64,000 bases of DNA from Chryseobacterium cucumeris (lineage in GTDB: Bacteria > Bacteroidota > Bacteroidia > Flavobacteriales > Weeksellaceae): assembly GCF_016775705.1 (NCBI RefSeq), contig NZ_CP068760.1, positions 1-64,000 on the forward strand. Reading direction: 5' to 3'. The notes beneath the pieces are model-generated. The model did no database searches. It was not told where the DNA came from and was given only the letters and a program-made list of their open reading frames with translations. Positions within the stretch are counted from its first letter, which is position 1, and the number at the start of each line of letters is the position of its first letter. The position numbers and the translations under genes are program-made. Below are positions 34,482-42,905 of this stretch, in pieces.

Positions 34482-35000
34482 TTTGAACTTTTATTGGTTT
34501 TGACGGGACAAAAGTATCAGGAATCTTCAGAAAACCCTACTCCATATGTTAAAATCAGTTAACAAAACACTAATAAAAAGTTAACAATCCTTGCAAAGCA
34601 CTATAAATAGGGCTTTTAAGTTACACTGTTAAAAAATGTTAAAAAAAGATCTAAAAAGTTAACGTAATTAACTAATTCATGCATAATTTAAAAATAACAA
34701 ATCTAAAATATATTGATAATCAATATTTTACAAAAATCATAAAGTTAAAATAAAATTTCAAAACTACTTGTTAAAATTTTAAAGTCTTAAAATTCAACTT
34801 TAGGAAAAACTTTTCTCAGAAGCTCTTTAGCTTCATCTGTTGAAATTATGCAATTGATTTTTAACACCTTTTATTTTGTTAAAATGTAAAGTCTGATTCA
34901 TTATCAGTCCATATTTGATTTCAATTGTTCAAAAAGTGATTCAATCACGATGTATTACCCGAAAAAATAAAAGAACATCCTTCTCTGTAAAAAGCAAAAA
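34482..35000. other. Long A+T-rich upstream region of rlpA with many GTTAA motifs
   Basis: No gene is visible in 565 bases (34482-35046). The pentamer GTTAA occurs nine times between 34548 and 34882 on the plus strand by hand count (34548, 34558, 34580, 34628, 34638, 34658, 34744, 34770 and 34878), some as GTTAAC palindromes. At this base composition I would expect about one. No hairpin, DnaA-box cluster or small gene was recognised. It may hold the regulatory region of rlpA, a protein-binding array or a decayed gene. Confidence 0.45.
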
Positions 35001-35020
35001 ACCAATGATTTCTCATTGGT
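35001..35020 (-). terminator. Intrinsic terminator of the secreted-protein pair
   Basis: Eight-base stem ACCAATGA / TCATTGGT with TTTC loop and T-run on the minus strand, 27 bases past the stop codon at 35047. Confidence 0.8.
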
Positions 35021-35046
35021 TTTTTATTATATAATTAAGTATTATA

Positions 35047-35760
35047 CTATTTTAAATATTCTAAAACATAATCATATGTACCACTTGGATATACTACAGA
35101 CATACTAGGAGAACCTGTAACAGCAGCTCCAGTAGATATATCATATGAATACAATTCTCTGGAATATACATTATTAGTACCTGCCTTATAAATAGTAATT
35201 CCGTACAATGCTGTAATTCCACCTGGCGCTGGAATTGTTACTGCAGTAGTAGTTCCATTTGCAGTAAAAGTTCCTTTGATACCATAAATCTGCGCATTAT
35301 TTACTTGTCTGTTTGTAACAGTTTCAGTAGTAAGAATATTTTCTTTCGGAGCAGACCCTAATGGTAACCATTGTCCTGAAGCCGAAGAGAATGCTGGTGT
35401 TGGAGTAGGGTTGCTGAAATAGTAAAAACCTACACCTACCGTTTGGTTTCCGATACCTGATCCTGTAGCAGGAGTAGTACCAGCAGTGGAGTTATATACA
35501 ATCATCCCATCATATGCTGTAGGGAAATTAAGTGCACTAGTTACTGGTGTTACAAAAGTGAACGTAGTTAAATTTGTTCTAGGAAATGCTAATCCTTTAC
35601 CATTACTAGTTGATGTTGTAAAGCCGTTTGCAGAAGCATCTAAGAATACGGATTGTGTAGCTACTGTAGCACTGACAGTACCATTTGATCTCAATTGAGC
35701 GAAAAAAGTGCTTGATGCCGCAACAATGGCAAACAATGCTGATGTTAAATATACTTTCAT
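35047..35760 (-). CDS. Secreted Thr/Ser/Gly-rich protein, unknown function (second of pair)
   Basis: A 237-residue precursor with a signal peptide ending TFFAQ (about residue 22). It has no T9SS sorting domain and no lipobox. The mature part is low in charge and rich in T, S, G, A and V; it contains SNGKGLAFPRTNL, AYDGMIVYNS and VGVGFYYFSN, which resemble segments of the adjacent 35776-36402 protein (ALLVPRM, QNGAIVYITS, GPGFYYFD). Similar segments occur in many Bacteroidota surface proteins that start with a GINT-P motif, here missing. Fifteen bases separate the two genes. Likely a surface-exposed or extracellular structural protein. No family name can be given. Confidence 0.75.
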   Translation of the reverse strand: MKVYLTSALFAIVAASSTFFAQLRSNGTVSATVATQSVFLDASANGFTTSTSNGKGLAFPRTNLTTFTFVTPVTSALNFPTAYDGMIVYNSTAGTTPATGSGIGNQTVGVGFYYFSNPTPTPAFSSASGQWLPLGSAPKENILTTETVTNRQVNNAQIYGIKGTFTANGTTTAVTIPAPGGITALYGITIYKAGTNNVYSRELYSYDISTGAAVTGSPSMSVVYPSGTYDYVLEYLK

Positions 35761-35775
35761 AATTGTGTTTTGTTA

Positions 35776-36402
35776 TTAGAATGAACTATAGCTATACCAG
35801 TTTGTCCCATCACAAATATAAGACAAAGATCCACCTGATTGAAGAGGTGTCGTTGAAGCAGTACTATGAGCTCCCGATACACTAAAGAAGGCTCCATTGG
35901 TTGCATCTATAAATGTAATAGTTTTACCGTTGGTTTTCGTTAATGTAGCTAAGTTAAATGTAACATTTGAAGTAACCAGGATTGCATTATTCAAGTCTGC
36001 ATCTGAGATTGTAGAAGCTGTTTGTGCTCTTACAGTCATTCCTGAAGGAGCTGCACCACCCCCAAAAGGCTTCCATTCTGGAACCGTATTATCAAAATAA
36101 TAGAAACCAGGGCCAGTAATTTTAGCTTTTCTAGCTCCTGTACCGGTTCCTGAAGTAATGTAAACAATGGCTCCATTTTGAGGCGCAGCATATGTTCCAC
36201 TAGTATCATCCTTAGCGGATAATTCGGCTGCTGTCATACGAGGGACTAATAAGGCGTCAGGTCTTGCATTATCCGTAGTGTTTGCTACTACATCTAAAGT
36301 CGCGGCAGGTGTGGTTGTGTTAATCCCCACTCGCCCCTGTTGAGCTTTAGAAACAGCCGAAAGGCCAACAAGCATAATTGCTGTTAATAAAAATTTTTTC
36401 AT
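35776..36402 (-). CDS. Secreted protein with GINTTTP-type repeat head, unknown function (first of pair)
   Basis: A 208-residue precursor with a signal peptide ending SKAQ (about residue 20). The mature start QGRVGINTTTPAATLDV is a motif seen at the head of many Bacteroidota secreted beta-rich proteins and is reminiscent of phage-tail-fibre head regions. It goes on with ALLVPRMTAAEL, QNGAIVYITS and FYYFDNTVPEWKPFGGG. The last third is Thr/Ser/Gly-rich and ends GTNWYSYSSF. No sorting domain is visible. Cotranscribed with the gene at 35047-35760. Confidence 0.75.
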   Translation of the reverse strand: MKKFLLTAIMLVGLSAVSKAQQGRVGINTTTPAATLDVVANTTDNARPDALLVPRMTAAELSAKDDTSGTYAAPQNGAIVYITSGTGTGARKAKITGPGFYYFDNTVPEWKPFGGGAAPSGMTVRAQTASTISDADLNNAILVTSNVTFNLATLTKTNGKTITFIDATNGAFFSVSGAHSTASTTPLQSGGSLSYICDGTNWYSYSSF

Positions 36403-36773
36403 AAGTTTTTAAAGATTTTTAATTACATTTTTTTTCATCAATATTTCCAAAAAGAGATGATACATCTCAACTTGTGAACATTAAAACAAAGCCAAAGTAA
36501 TACAATAACTATTTCAATTGACTTTTAGCTTATTTAATGATTAACTTGCTGAAAGCACATGATTTAAAAATATTGCTTCTTGCGCAAATTTAAGGATAAT
36601 TTTCGATTTTAATTACATTATAAAAGAAAATTAAAAATTCTTAATTACACAAAAAACTCTAATTATATGATTATCAATAAAATAAAAATATATTACCGAG
36701 AAAATTCTATGTTAATTTTCATTAATAATTTGATTTTGGAAATACTATTTTGACTTGATTAGTAAGCCTTTAG
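36403..36773. other. A+T-rich gap upstream of the secreted-protein pair
   Basis: About 370 bases without a recognisable gene. A minus-strand TAAATTTG -7-like element lies at 36592-36585, but no matching -33 TTG is present, so I am unsure that it drives the pair. No hairpin terminator for rimO is evident. Confidence 0.35.
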
Positions 36774-38075
36774 CTAAACTAACTCTCCGTATAAGTCAAA
36801 CTCTTCGGCAGAAGTAATTTTCACGTCTGCAAATTCACCAATAGAAATATAAGTATCTTCGGCTGAAACCAAAACCGTATTATCTACATCCGGTGAATCG
36901 TACTCAGTTCTTCCGATGAAATAATTACCTTCTTTACGGTCAAAAATACATCTGAATACTTTACCGATTTTTTCCTGATTTTTTTCCCATGAAATCTGAG
37001 ACTGCAATTCCATAATTTCTTCTACTCTTGCCTCTTTTACTTCCTGTGGAATATCATCTTCCAAAACATAAGCTGTAGTATTCTCTTCATGCGAATAGGT
37101 AAAACATCCTAATCGGTCAAACTTCTGCTCTCTTACCCATTCTTTAAGTTCCTGGAATCTTTCTTCTGTTTCACCGGGATATCCAACAATAAGCGTTGTT
37201 CTGATTGCCATATCAGGAACTTTCTCTCTGAATTTTCCTAAAAGGGCATCTGTTTTCTCATGCGTAGTTCCTCTTTTCATAGATTTCAACAAGTCTGAAT
37301 TGATGTGCTGAAGAGGAATATCTATATAATTACAGATTTTAGGTTCTTCGCGGATAATATCAAGAACATCTTCAGGGAAACCGCTTGGGAAAGCATAGTG
37401 AAGACGAATCCATTCTACTCCTTCTACTTTTACCAACTCTTTTAAAAGATCACCTAATGCTCTTTTTTTATACAGATCCAACCCATAATAGGTAAGATCC
37501 TGGGCAATAAGAATTAATTCTTTTGTCCCTTTTTTTGCCAGTTTCTGAGCTTCCAAAACCAGTTTTTCGATGGGTGTTGAAATATGCCCTCCTCTCATCA
37601 AAGGGATGGCGCAGAAAGAGCATGGCCGGTCACAACCCTCAGAAATTTTAAGGTATGCGTAATGTTTTGGAGTTGTTGTTAATCTTTCTCCTACCAGTTC
37701 ATGTTTATAATCTGCTCCCAGATGTTTTAAAAGTACCGGAAGATCTCTTGTTCCGAAATATTGATCTACATCCGGGATTTCTTTGATCAGATCCGGTTTA
37801 TATCTTTCAGACAGACATCCTGTAACGAATACTTTTTCCACCTCGCCTCTGTTTTTAGCGTCAACGTAATCGAGGATCGTATTGATAGATTCTTCTTTGG
37901 CATTATCAATAAATCCGCAGGTATTGATGACCACAATGTCCCCACGGTCTTCGTGAACCACTTCTTTGCCATTGGCTTTCAGCTGGCTCATTAATACTTC
38001 AGAATCATATACATTCTTGGAACATCCAAGAGTGACTACATTGATTTTCTTCTTCCCTACAGATTTTGTACGCAT
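36774..38075 (-). CDS. rimO: Ribosomal protein S12 methylthiotransferase
   Basis: Radical-SAM enzyme that methylthiolates an aspartate of ribosomal protein S12. The 433-residue protein has an N-terminal methylthiotransferase domain (VTLGCSKNVYDSE, CGFIDNAKEESI, VTGCLSERY: three cluster cysteines), the radical-SAM motif GCDRPCSFCAIP and a C-terminal TRAM domain. The SKNVYDSE variant and the KISEGCDRPCSF context favour RimO over MiaB. ATG at 38075 gives MRTKSVGKKK; the frame extends 30 bases upstream into the promoter (TATCTTTG at 38102-38095, minus). Confidence 0.93.
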   Translation of the reverse strand: MRTKSVGKKKINVVTLGCSKNVYDSEVLMSQLKANGKEVVHEDRGDIVVINTCGFIDNAKEESINTILDYVDAKNRGEVEKVFVTGCLSERYKPDLIKEIPDVDQYFGTRDLPVLLKHLGADYKHELVGERLTTTPKHYAYLKISEGCDRPCSFCAIPLMRGGHISTPIEKLVLEAQKLAKKGTKELILIAQDLTYYGLDLYKKRALGDLLKELVKVEGVEWIRLHYAFPSGFPEDVLDIIREEPKICNYIDIPLQHINSDLLKSMKRGTTHEKTDALLGKFREKVPDMAIRTTLIVGYPGETEERFQELKEWVREQKFDRLGCFTYSHEENTTAYVLEDDIPQEVKEARVEEIMELQSQISWEKNQEKIGKVFRCIFDRKEGNYFIGRTEYDSPDVDNTVLVSAEDTYISIGEFADVKITSAEEFDLYGELV

Positions 38076-38094
38076 CGTTTTGATTTTGAGTCTG

Positions 38095-38102
38095 CAAAGA
38101 TA
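38095..38102 (-). promoter_or_regulatory. -7-like element of rimO
   Basis: TATCTTTG on the minus strand, 19 bases before the ATG at 38075. The -33 TTG is not clear, so this is a partial match. Confidence 0.45.
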
Positions 38103-38133
38103 CAAAATATTGGAGAGTTAGGATTAAAAAATA

Positions 38134-38158
38134 AAAACCACTTTATAAAAGTGGTTTT
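38134..38158 (-). terminator. Terminator at the end of the polysaccharide locus
   Basis: Eleven-base perfect stem AAAACCACTTT / AAAGTGGTTTT with an ATA loop and a T-rich run on the minus strand, 13 bases past the rfbC stop codon. It marks the downstream end of the long minus-strand locus. Confidence 0.82.
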
Positions 38159-38170
38159 CAGGGATATGCT

Positions 38171-38716
38171 TTAAAAGTTTTTTTCTTTAAATCCAGGAGC
38201 GTTCTGATCTTTTTCGGAAAGTATGGCATCTTTTTCATCTACCTTCCAATCGATATTAAGATCAGGATCATTGAATTTTACACTGCCTTCTGACTCTTTA
38301 TTGTAAAAATTATCACATTTATACGAAAATACAGCATGGGTACTTAATACAGAAAAACCATGTCCGAAACCTCTCGGCACATAAAGCTGTAATTTGTTTT
38401 CAGCAGTAAGTTCTATTCCGAACCATTTTCCGAATGTAGGAGAATCTTCCCTAAGATCTACAGCCACATCCCAAACGCTTCCTTCAAGACAGGAAACCAG
38501 TTTTGCCTGGGCATGTTCTCCTTTCTGAAGATGCAGGCCTCTTAATACTCCGTAGGAAGATCTGGAAATATTATCCTGCACAAAGTGCCCGTTCATTCCG
38601 GTAAGTTCTTCGAATTTTTTTTCATTAAACTTTTCAAAGAAGTAGCCTCTTTCATCTTCAAATATGGTAGGCTCTATGATGTAGCAGTCTTTAAGCGGGG
38701 TTTCTTTAATTTTCAT
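38171..38716 (-). CDS. rfbC: dTDP-4-dehydrorhamnose 3,5-epimerase
   Basis: Double epimerase of dTDP-L-rhamnose synthesis, 181 residues, cupin fold. It shows GVLRGLHLQKGEHAQAK with the catalytic histidine, the KLVSCLEGSVWDVAVDLR core and YVPRGFGHGFSVLS. It is the last gene of the locus. The other rhamnose genes (rmlA, rmlB, rmlD) are not in this window, so either they lie elsewhere or this enzyme acts on another 4-keto sugar of the locus. Confidence 0.92.
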   Translation of the reverse strand: MKIKETPLKDCYIIEPTIFEDERGYFFEKFNEKKFEELTGMNGHFVQDNISRSSYGVLRGLHLQKGEHAQAKLVSCLEGSVWDVAVDLREDSPTFGKWFGIELTAENKLQLYVPRGFGHGFSVLSTHAVFSYKCDNFYNKESEGSVKFNDPDLNIDWKVDEKDAILSEKDQNAPGFKEKNF

Positions 38717-38730
38717 AATAGTTAAAAACT

Positions 38731-39300
38731 CTATTTCAATGTGGTTATTAATGTTTTAAACAAGATCTTTATATCGTTTTTGAAAGACATCTTTTCAAAA
38801 TAGTCCAGATTCATTTTTACTTTGTTCGGAAATAACACTTCATCATTGTAAGCTAAAGGATCTTCCTGGTTTTTCAGAAGGTATTCTTCGTCTCTATATT
38901 TAATACTTGCTTCACAGGTAAGCCCGGGTTTCAGCTCCAGAACTTTCCTGTCTTCTCCGACAAGTTTATCGTAATATCCTTCAATATCAGGCCTGGGACC
39001 TACAAAACTCATATCACCTTTTACAATATTAAACAATTGCGGAAATTCATCGAGCTTAAATTTTCTGAGAGTCTGCCCTATTTTTGAGCATGTTCTCTTC
39101 TGTTCATGAATTGTTTTAATCTTAAAAATGGTAAAAGGCTTTCCATACTGCCCTATCCGGGTCTGAAAAAAGATTCCGTTGGAAGATGTATCCAGACTTG
39201 CAATCACAAATAAAATAATCAGTACAGGCATAAGAAAAAGGATCAATATTGCCGATAAGACAAAATCAAAAACTTTTTTCCAATATTTATACTGATTCAT
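38731..39300 (-). CDS. Initiating sugar transferase (polyprenyl phosphoglycosyl transferase)
   Basis: A 189-residue single-helix membrane transferase of the WbaP/PglC superfamily: one hydrophobic hairpin (about 14-38) and a cytoplasmic domain with TRIGQYGKPFTIFKIKT, KFKLDEFPQLFNIVKGDMS and VGPRPDIEGYY. It would move a sugar-1-phosphate to undecaprenyl phosphate. It differs from the PglC-like enzyme at 41076-41678 and its PGLTCEASIKYRDEE part is unusual. ATG at 39300 (MNQYKYWKK) chosen. Two initiating transferases in one locus suggests two carriers or a paralogue with a different sugar. Confidence 0.88.
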   Translation of the reverse strand: MNQYKYWKKVFDFVLSAILILFLMPVLIILFVIASLDTSSNGIFFQTRIGQYGKPFTIFKIKTIHEQKRTCSKIGQTLRKFKLDEFPQLFNIVKGDMSFVGPRPDIEGYYDKLVGEDRKVLELKPGLTCEASIKYRDEEYLLKNQEDPLAYNDEVLFPNKVKMNLDYFEKMSFKNDIKILFKTLITTLK

Positions 39301-39315
39301 TAAGTTCAAATAATA

Positions 39316-40452
39316 TTAAAGTCCAAAGTAAGAATGAACAACCTTTGCTATTCTTTCTTTGTCATCCTCTGACAGATTAGAGCCTGAAGGAAGGCATAAT
39401 CCGTTATCAAAAAGTTTTTCAGAAACATTCCCGCCATAATAAGGAGAAGTTTCAAAAACCGGCTGCAAATGCATAGGTTTCCAAAGCGGTCTTGATTCTA
39501 TATTATCTTCTAAAAATGCAAGTCTTAAACCTTCTCTGTTTTTTCCTGTCATTTCCGGATCAACAATCACTGCAGATAACCAGTGGTTGGAATAAAAATC
39601 ATCATTCGACTCTGAGAGTACAGTTACCCCTTCAATATTGCGGAAAAGGTCAACATAGAAATTGTGCATTGCTCTACGGGCAGCAACCCTGTCCTTAAGC
39701 ACTTCCATCTGTCCTCTTCCTATTCCTGCTACAATATTGCTCATTCTGTAGTTGAAACCGATGTGTGAGTGCTGATAGTGGGGAGCATTATCTCTGGCCT
39801 GTGTAGAAAGGAAAACGGTTTTATCTTTATCTTCCTGAGTATGACAAACCAAAGCTCCACCTCCTGAAGTGGTAATAATTTTATTTCCGTTAAAACTTAA
39901 AATTCCAAAACGGCCGAATGTACCGCAAGCCTGTCCTTTATAAGTTGAGCCCAGGGCTTCAGCAGCATCTTCTATCAAAGGGATCTGGAATTCCTGAGCA
40001 ATGGCAGTAATTTCGTCCATTTTTGCCGGCATACCATACAGATGTACTACAATGATTGCTTTAGGTTTTGTTCCTTTTTGGATTCTGTCTTCGATGGCTT
40101 CTCTCAGTGCTTTAGGGCACATATTCCATGTAACCGGTTCACTATCAACAAAAACAGGAATTGCCCCACAATACGCAATTGGATTGGCTGAAGCAGAGAA
40201 AGTCATGGATTGACAGATCACCTCATCGCCATGTACAATTCCGCATTCGATAAGAGCAAGGTGTAATGCTGCAGTACCTGCAGACAGCGCAGCCACTTTT
40301 ACACTTCCACCTAAAAACTGCTCCAGATCACCTTCAAATCCGTTAACATTAGGTCCCAACGGAGCTACCCAGTTTTCTTCAAATGCTTCGTTGATGTATT
40401 TTTGTTCATTCCCTCCCATATGCGGTGAGGACAGCCAGATTTTAGTATTCAT
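39316..40452 (-). CDS. pglE: DegT/DnrJ-family PLP aminotransferase (PglE-like)
   Basis: A 378-residue sugar aminotransferase. The PLP lysine is in LSFNGNKIITTSGGGAL, and KYINEAFEENWVAPLGPNV matches the PglE/WbpE/PseC-type start. Together with the downstream-acting acetyltransferase (40473-41066) and the sugar transferase (41076-41678) it forms the gene trio pglE-pglD-pglC that makes and loads a diacetamido-trideoxyhexose such as N,N'-diacetylbacillosamine. Amine donor is probably glutamate. The ATG at 40452 (MNTKIWLSSPH) was chosen; the frame runs upstream into the previous gene. Confidence 0.85.
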   Translation of the reverse strand: MNTKIWLSSPHMGGNEQKYINEAFEENWVAPLGPNVNGFEGDLEQFLGGSVKVAALSAGTAALHLALIECGIVHGDEVICQSMTFSASANPIAYCGAIPVFVDSEPVTWNMCPKALREAIEDRIQKGTKPKAIIVVHLYGMPAKMDEITAIAQEFQIPLIEDAAEALGSTYKGQACGTFGRFGILSFNGNKIITTSGGGALVCHTQEDKDKTVFLSTQARDNAPHYQHSHIGFNYRMSNIVAGIGRGQMEVLKDRVAARRAMHNFYVDLFRNIEGVTVLSESNDDFYSNHWLSAVIVDPEMTGKNREGLRLAFLEDNIESRPLWKPMHLQPVFETSPYYGGNVSEKLFDNGLCLPSGSNLSEDDKERIAKVVHSYFGL

Positions 40453-40472
40453 ATTTTTGATTAGTAACTTGT

Positions 40473-41066
40473 TTATATAATATTTTTCTTGATAATTCTC
40501 CCCGGATTTCCCACAATAACTGAGTAATCGGGAACATCGGTAATGATGACTGCACCGGCACCAATTACACACCATTTTCCTATTTTGATTCCCTGGATTA
40601 CAGAAGCTCCTATTCCAATCTGAGAGCCTTCACCTACTTCCACTCCTCCGGCAAGTGCTGAGTTGGGAGAAATATGAACAAAATCTTCAATCACACAATC
40701 ATGATCTACAGATGCATTGGTATTGATGATACAATGTTTTCCAATGGCCGTATCTGCATTAATTACCACGCCTCCCATGATTACTGTTCCTTCTTCTATT
40801 TTCACAGAACCTGAAATGATTGTTTTGGGATGTATTAAAGTGCCAATTTTATGATTAATCTGTTCTGCGATTTTCTTACGGATCAGATTGTTGCCAATTG
40901 AAATAATCAGTTTTTCTTTATCATCCGGTAAATTATTCAAAACCGGAGATCCATAGCATTCCTTTTTAGTGACATCCTGATCTATAAATGCCTTAATTTT
41001 TATGTCATTAGCAGCAGCAATATCTGCAATTACCTTTCCATGTCCGCTTGCTCCAAATAAATACAT
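40473..41066 (-). CDS. pglD: Sugar N-acetyltransferase (PglD-like)
   Basis: A 197-residue enzyme with an N-terminal PglD/NeuD domain (MYLFGASGHGKVIADIA) and a hexapeptide left-handed beta-helix (SVKIEEGTVIMGG to GIKIGKWCVIGAGA) with a central NASVDHDCVIED histidine that fits the PglD catalytic base. It acetylates the 4-amino group made by the aminotransferase, using acetyl-CoA. It lies 20 bases upstream of pglE and ten bases downstream of pglC. Confidence 0.85.
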   Translation of the reverse strand: MYLFGASGHGKVIADIAAANDIKIKAFIDQDVTKKECYGSPVLNNLPDDKEKLIISIGNNLIRKKIAEQINHKIGTLIHPKTIISGSVKIEEGTVIMGGVVINADTAIGKHCIINTNASVDHDCVIEDFVHISPNSALAGGVEVGEGSQIGIGASVIQGIKIGKWCVIGAGAVIITDVPDYSVIVGNPGRIIKKNII

Positions 41067-41075
41067 AGCTATTAA

Positions 41076-41678
41076 TTAATTTCCTTGAAATGGTTCTATG
41101 GTAACGTGTCCATCGGCTGAAATACCTTCTTTTATAAAAACTTTCTTTATAGTAAGAAATATTATTTTCAGATCCAGGATAAAGGATACATGATCCACAT
41201 ACCAGACATCTAAATTAAACTTTTCTTCCCAAGAAATAGCATTTCTACCGTTAATCTGTGCCCAGCCGGTAATTCCCGGTCTTACTTCATGTCTTCTTGC
41301 CTGATGATCATTATAAAGCGGCAGATATTGTACCAGTAACGGTCTTGGCCCTATTAATGCCATATCTCCTTTCAAAACATTAATCAGTTGAGGAATTTCA
41401 TCTATAGATGTTTTACGGACAAACGATCCCACTGCCGTAAGTCTCTCTGCATCTGGCAATAGATTACCTTCAGAGTCTGTTTTGTCATTCATTGTTTTGA
41501 ATTTTATAATGGTAAAAATTTTACCGTTTTTGCCAGGTCTTTTCTGAAAGAAAAAAGGTTTCCATTCATTTGCGATGGCCAAAGCAATAAAAAAAACAAT
41601 AAACACAGGACTTATTATAAGCAAACCGGTTAAGGCTAATATAAAATCAAAAACTCTTTTTACAAAAACACGATACAT
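41076..41678 (-). CDS. pglC: Undecaprenyl-phosphate sugar transferase (PglC-like)
   Basis: A 200-residue monotopic membrane enzyme that transfers a phospho-sugar (for PglC, diacetylbacillosamine-1-phosphate) to undecaprenyl phosphate. One N-terminal hydrophobic segment (about 14-38) precedes the catalytic domain with FQKRPGKNGKIFTIIKFKTM, TSIDEIPQLINVLKGDM with the catalytic Asp-Glu pair, and GPRPLLVQYLPLY. PGITGWAQINGRN is the usual C-terminal signature. The gene is followed by pglD and pglE, so the three encode one route. Confidence 0.92.
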   Translation of the reverse strand: MYRVFVKRVFDFILALTGLLIISPVFIVFFIALAIANEWKPFFFQKRPGKNGKIFTIIKFKTMNDKTDSEGNLLPDAERLTAVGSFVRKTSIDEIPQLINVLKGDMALIGPRPLLVQYLPLYNDHQARRHEVRPGITGWAQINGRNAISWEEKFNLDVWYVDHVSFILDLKIIFLTIKKVFIKEGISADGHVTIEPFQGN

Positions 41679-41699
41679 CTTTTTCTTTTCTCTTTATTT

Positions 41700-42905
41700 T
41701 TAAGCGTTAATAATTTTATCATAAGATTGTTGTACCAAAAATTCTCTTTCCAGGAATTTTCTGCTGTTTTCTCTCATTTCTTCAAAATCATTACTGTCCA
41801 TTTCTACAAATTTATCTATTGCTTTTATCATCTCCTGAAGATTTGCCGAATGCACGGCTATGCCACAATTATTCTTAACTACATCTGTTCCGATATCTGT
41901 AGAAGAGTCTGTAGCTGTAAGGACCGGCAATCTGAACTCAAGATATGAGAGTAAACGAGATGGATAATTCGGGATGGTGAAATCTTTATGCAGAAAGATC
42001 AACCCGACATCACAGGACTGTACCAGCAGGTCATACTCAGTTTTTGGAATAGCAGACAAAAGCAAAGCATTTTTGGGGCGGAAAGTATCAAACCACTTCC
42101 TCATTTTGCCAAATTCTGTTCCTGAGCCCACTATCACAAAAAATAATCTGTCATCTTCTGATTTAGTTTTTAAGGTTTCTATCACAAAATCAATTCCCTG
42201 AGGTTTTCCCAAATTCCCACCATAAATAAAGATTTTCCTATTTTCAGGGATGCCATACTTAGCATGAATTTCTTTATATTGGTAACTCATTTCTTTATTT
42301 ATAGGTAAGAGCTCAATAGCATTTGGATTTACCTCCAGTTTTTCTTTGGGAATAAAAGGATTATGCTCCATCACAAATTTTAGATTGGCATCAGACATAC
42401 ACCCAATTTTATCTGAAATCAAATATAATTCTTTTTCTTTATTTCTAAAGTAGTTGTATAGTAATCCTTTCTTAGACATCAGCTGCATATCAACAGCATT
42501 CTGGGGGAAGATATCCTTTAGGAGCAGATATGTTTTAGCCTGATCTCTTTTTTTGATATATTTAATAAGGTTTGTAAAAGTAATAGGAGGCGTGGCATAA
42601 ATAATCAGATCAAATTTTACTTCTGGCAAGTGTTTATTGATGGCTCTCAGAAATAGTTTATCGATTGTTAAGGTAGAAATTCCCTTTTCAATAAAGTTCG
42701 TTTTCTGGATATTAAGTGTCTTTACATTCAGAAAAACAGTATTCCCTTCTTTTTTCACATTAGTTTTTTGATTTTCGCATCTTTCAACAGGGGAAACTAT
42801 ATACAGGTAATGCCCATGCTGGGAAAATTCCCGCATTAAATCTTGATAAATACCACGTTCTTTTAAGGTATTTATCTTCACTAAGGTAAGAAACATTATA
42901 TTCAT
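41700..42905 (-). CDS. Glycosyltransferase, GT4 type (WbuB-like)
   Basis: A 401-residue GT-B transferase: MNIMFLTLVKINTLKERGIY start, the C-terminal domain with IFIYGGNLGKPQGIDFVIE and a nucleotide-sugar site near YPSRLLSYLEFRLPVLT. It resembles WbuB proteins that add N-acetyl-L-fucosamine and stand next to FnlC-type epimerases, as here (four-base overlap with the CapG-like gene). The L-FucNAc assignment rests on this context. Confidence 0.82.
   Translation of the reverse strand: MNIMFLTLVKINTLKERGIYQDLMREFSQHGHYLYIVSPVERCENQKTNVKKEGNTVFLNVKTLNIQKTNFIEKGISTLTIDKLFLRAINKHLPEVKFDLIIYATPPITFTNLIKYIKKRDQAKTYLLLKDIFPQNAVDMQLMSKKGLLYNYFRNKEKELYLISDKIGCMSDANLKFVMEHNPFIPKEKLEVNPNAIELLPINKEMSYQYKEIHAKYGIPENRKIFIYGGNLGKPQGIDFVIETLKTKSEDDRLFFVIVGSGTEFGKMRKWFDTFRPKNALLLSAIPKTEYDLLVQSCDVGLIFLHKDFTIPNYPSRLLSYLEFRLPVLTATDSSTDIGTDVVKNNCGIAVHSANLQEMIKAIDKFVEMDSNDFEEMRENSRKFLEREFLVQQSYDKIINA

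Noticed and set aside
34482..35046. Chromosome origin suggested by the A+T-rich, repeat-dense gap
   Set aside because: No DnaA-box cluster (TTATNCACA) and no dnaA, dnaN or other origin-linked gene nearby; only GTTAA motifs are enriched.
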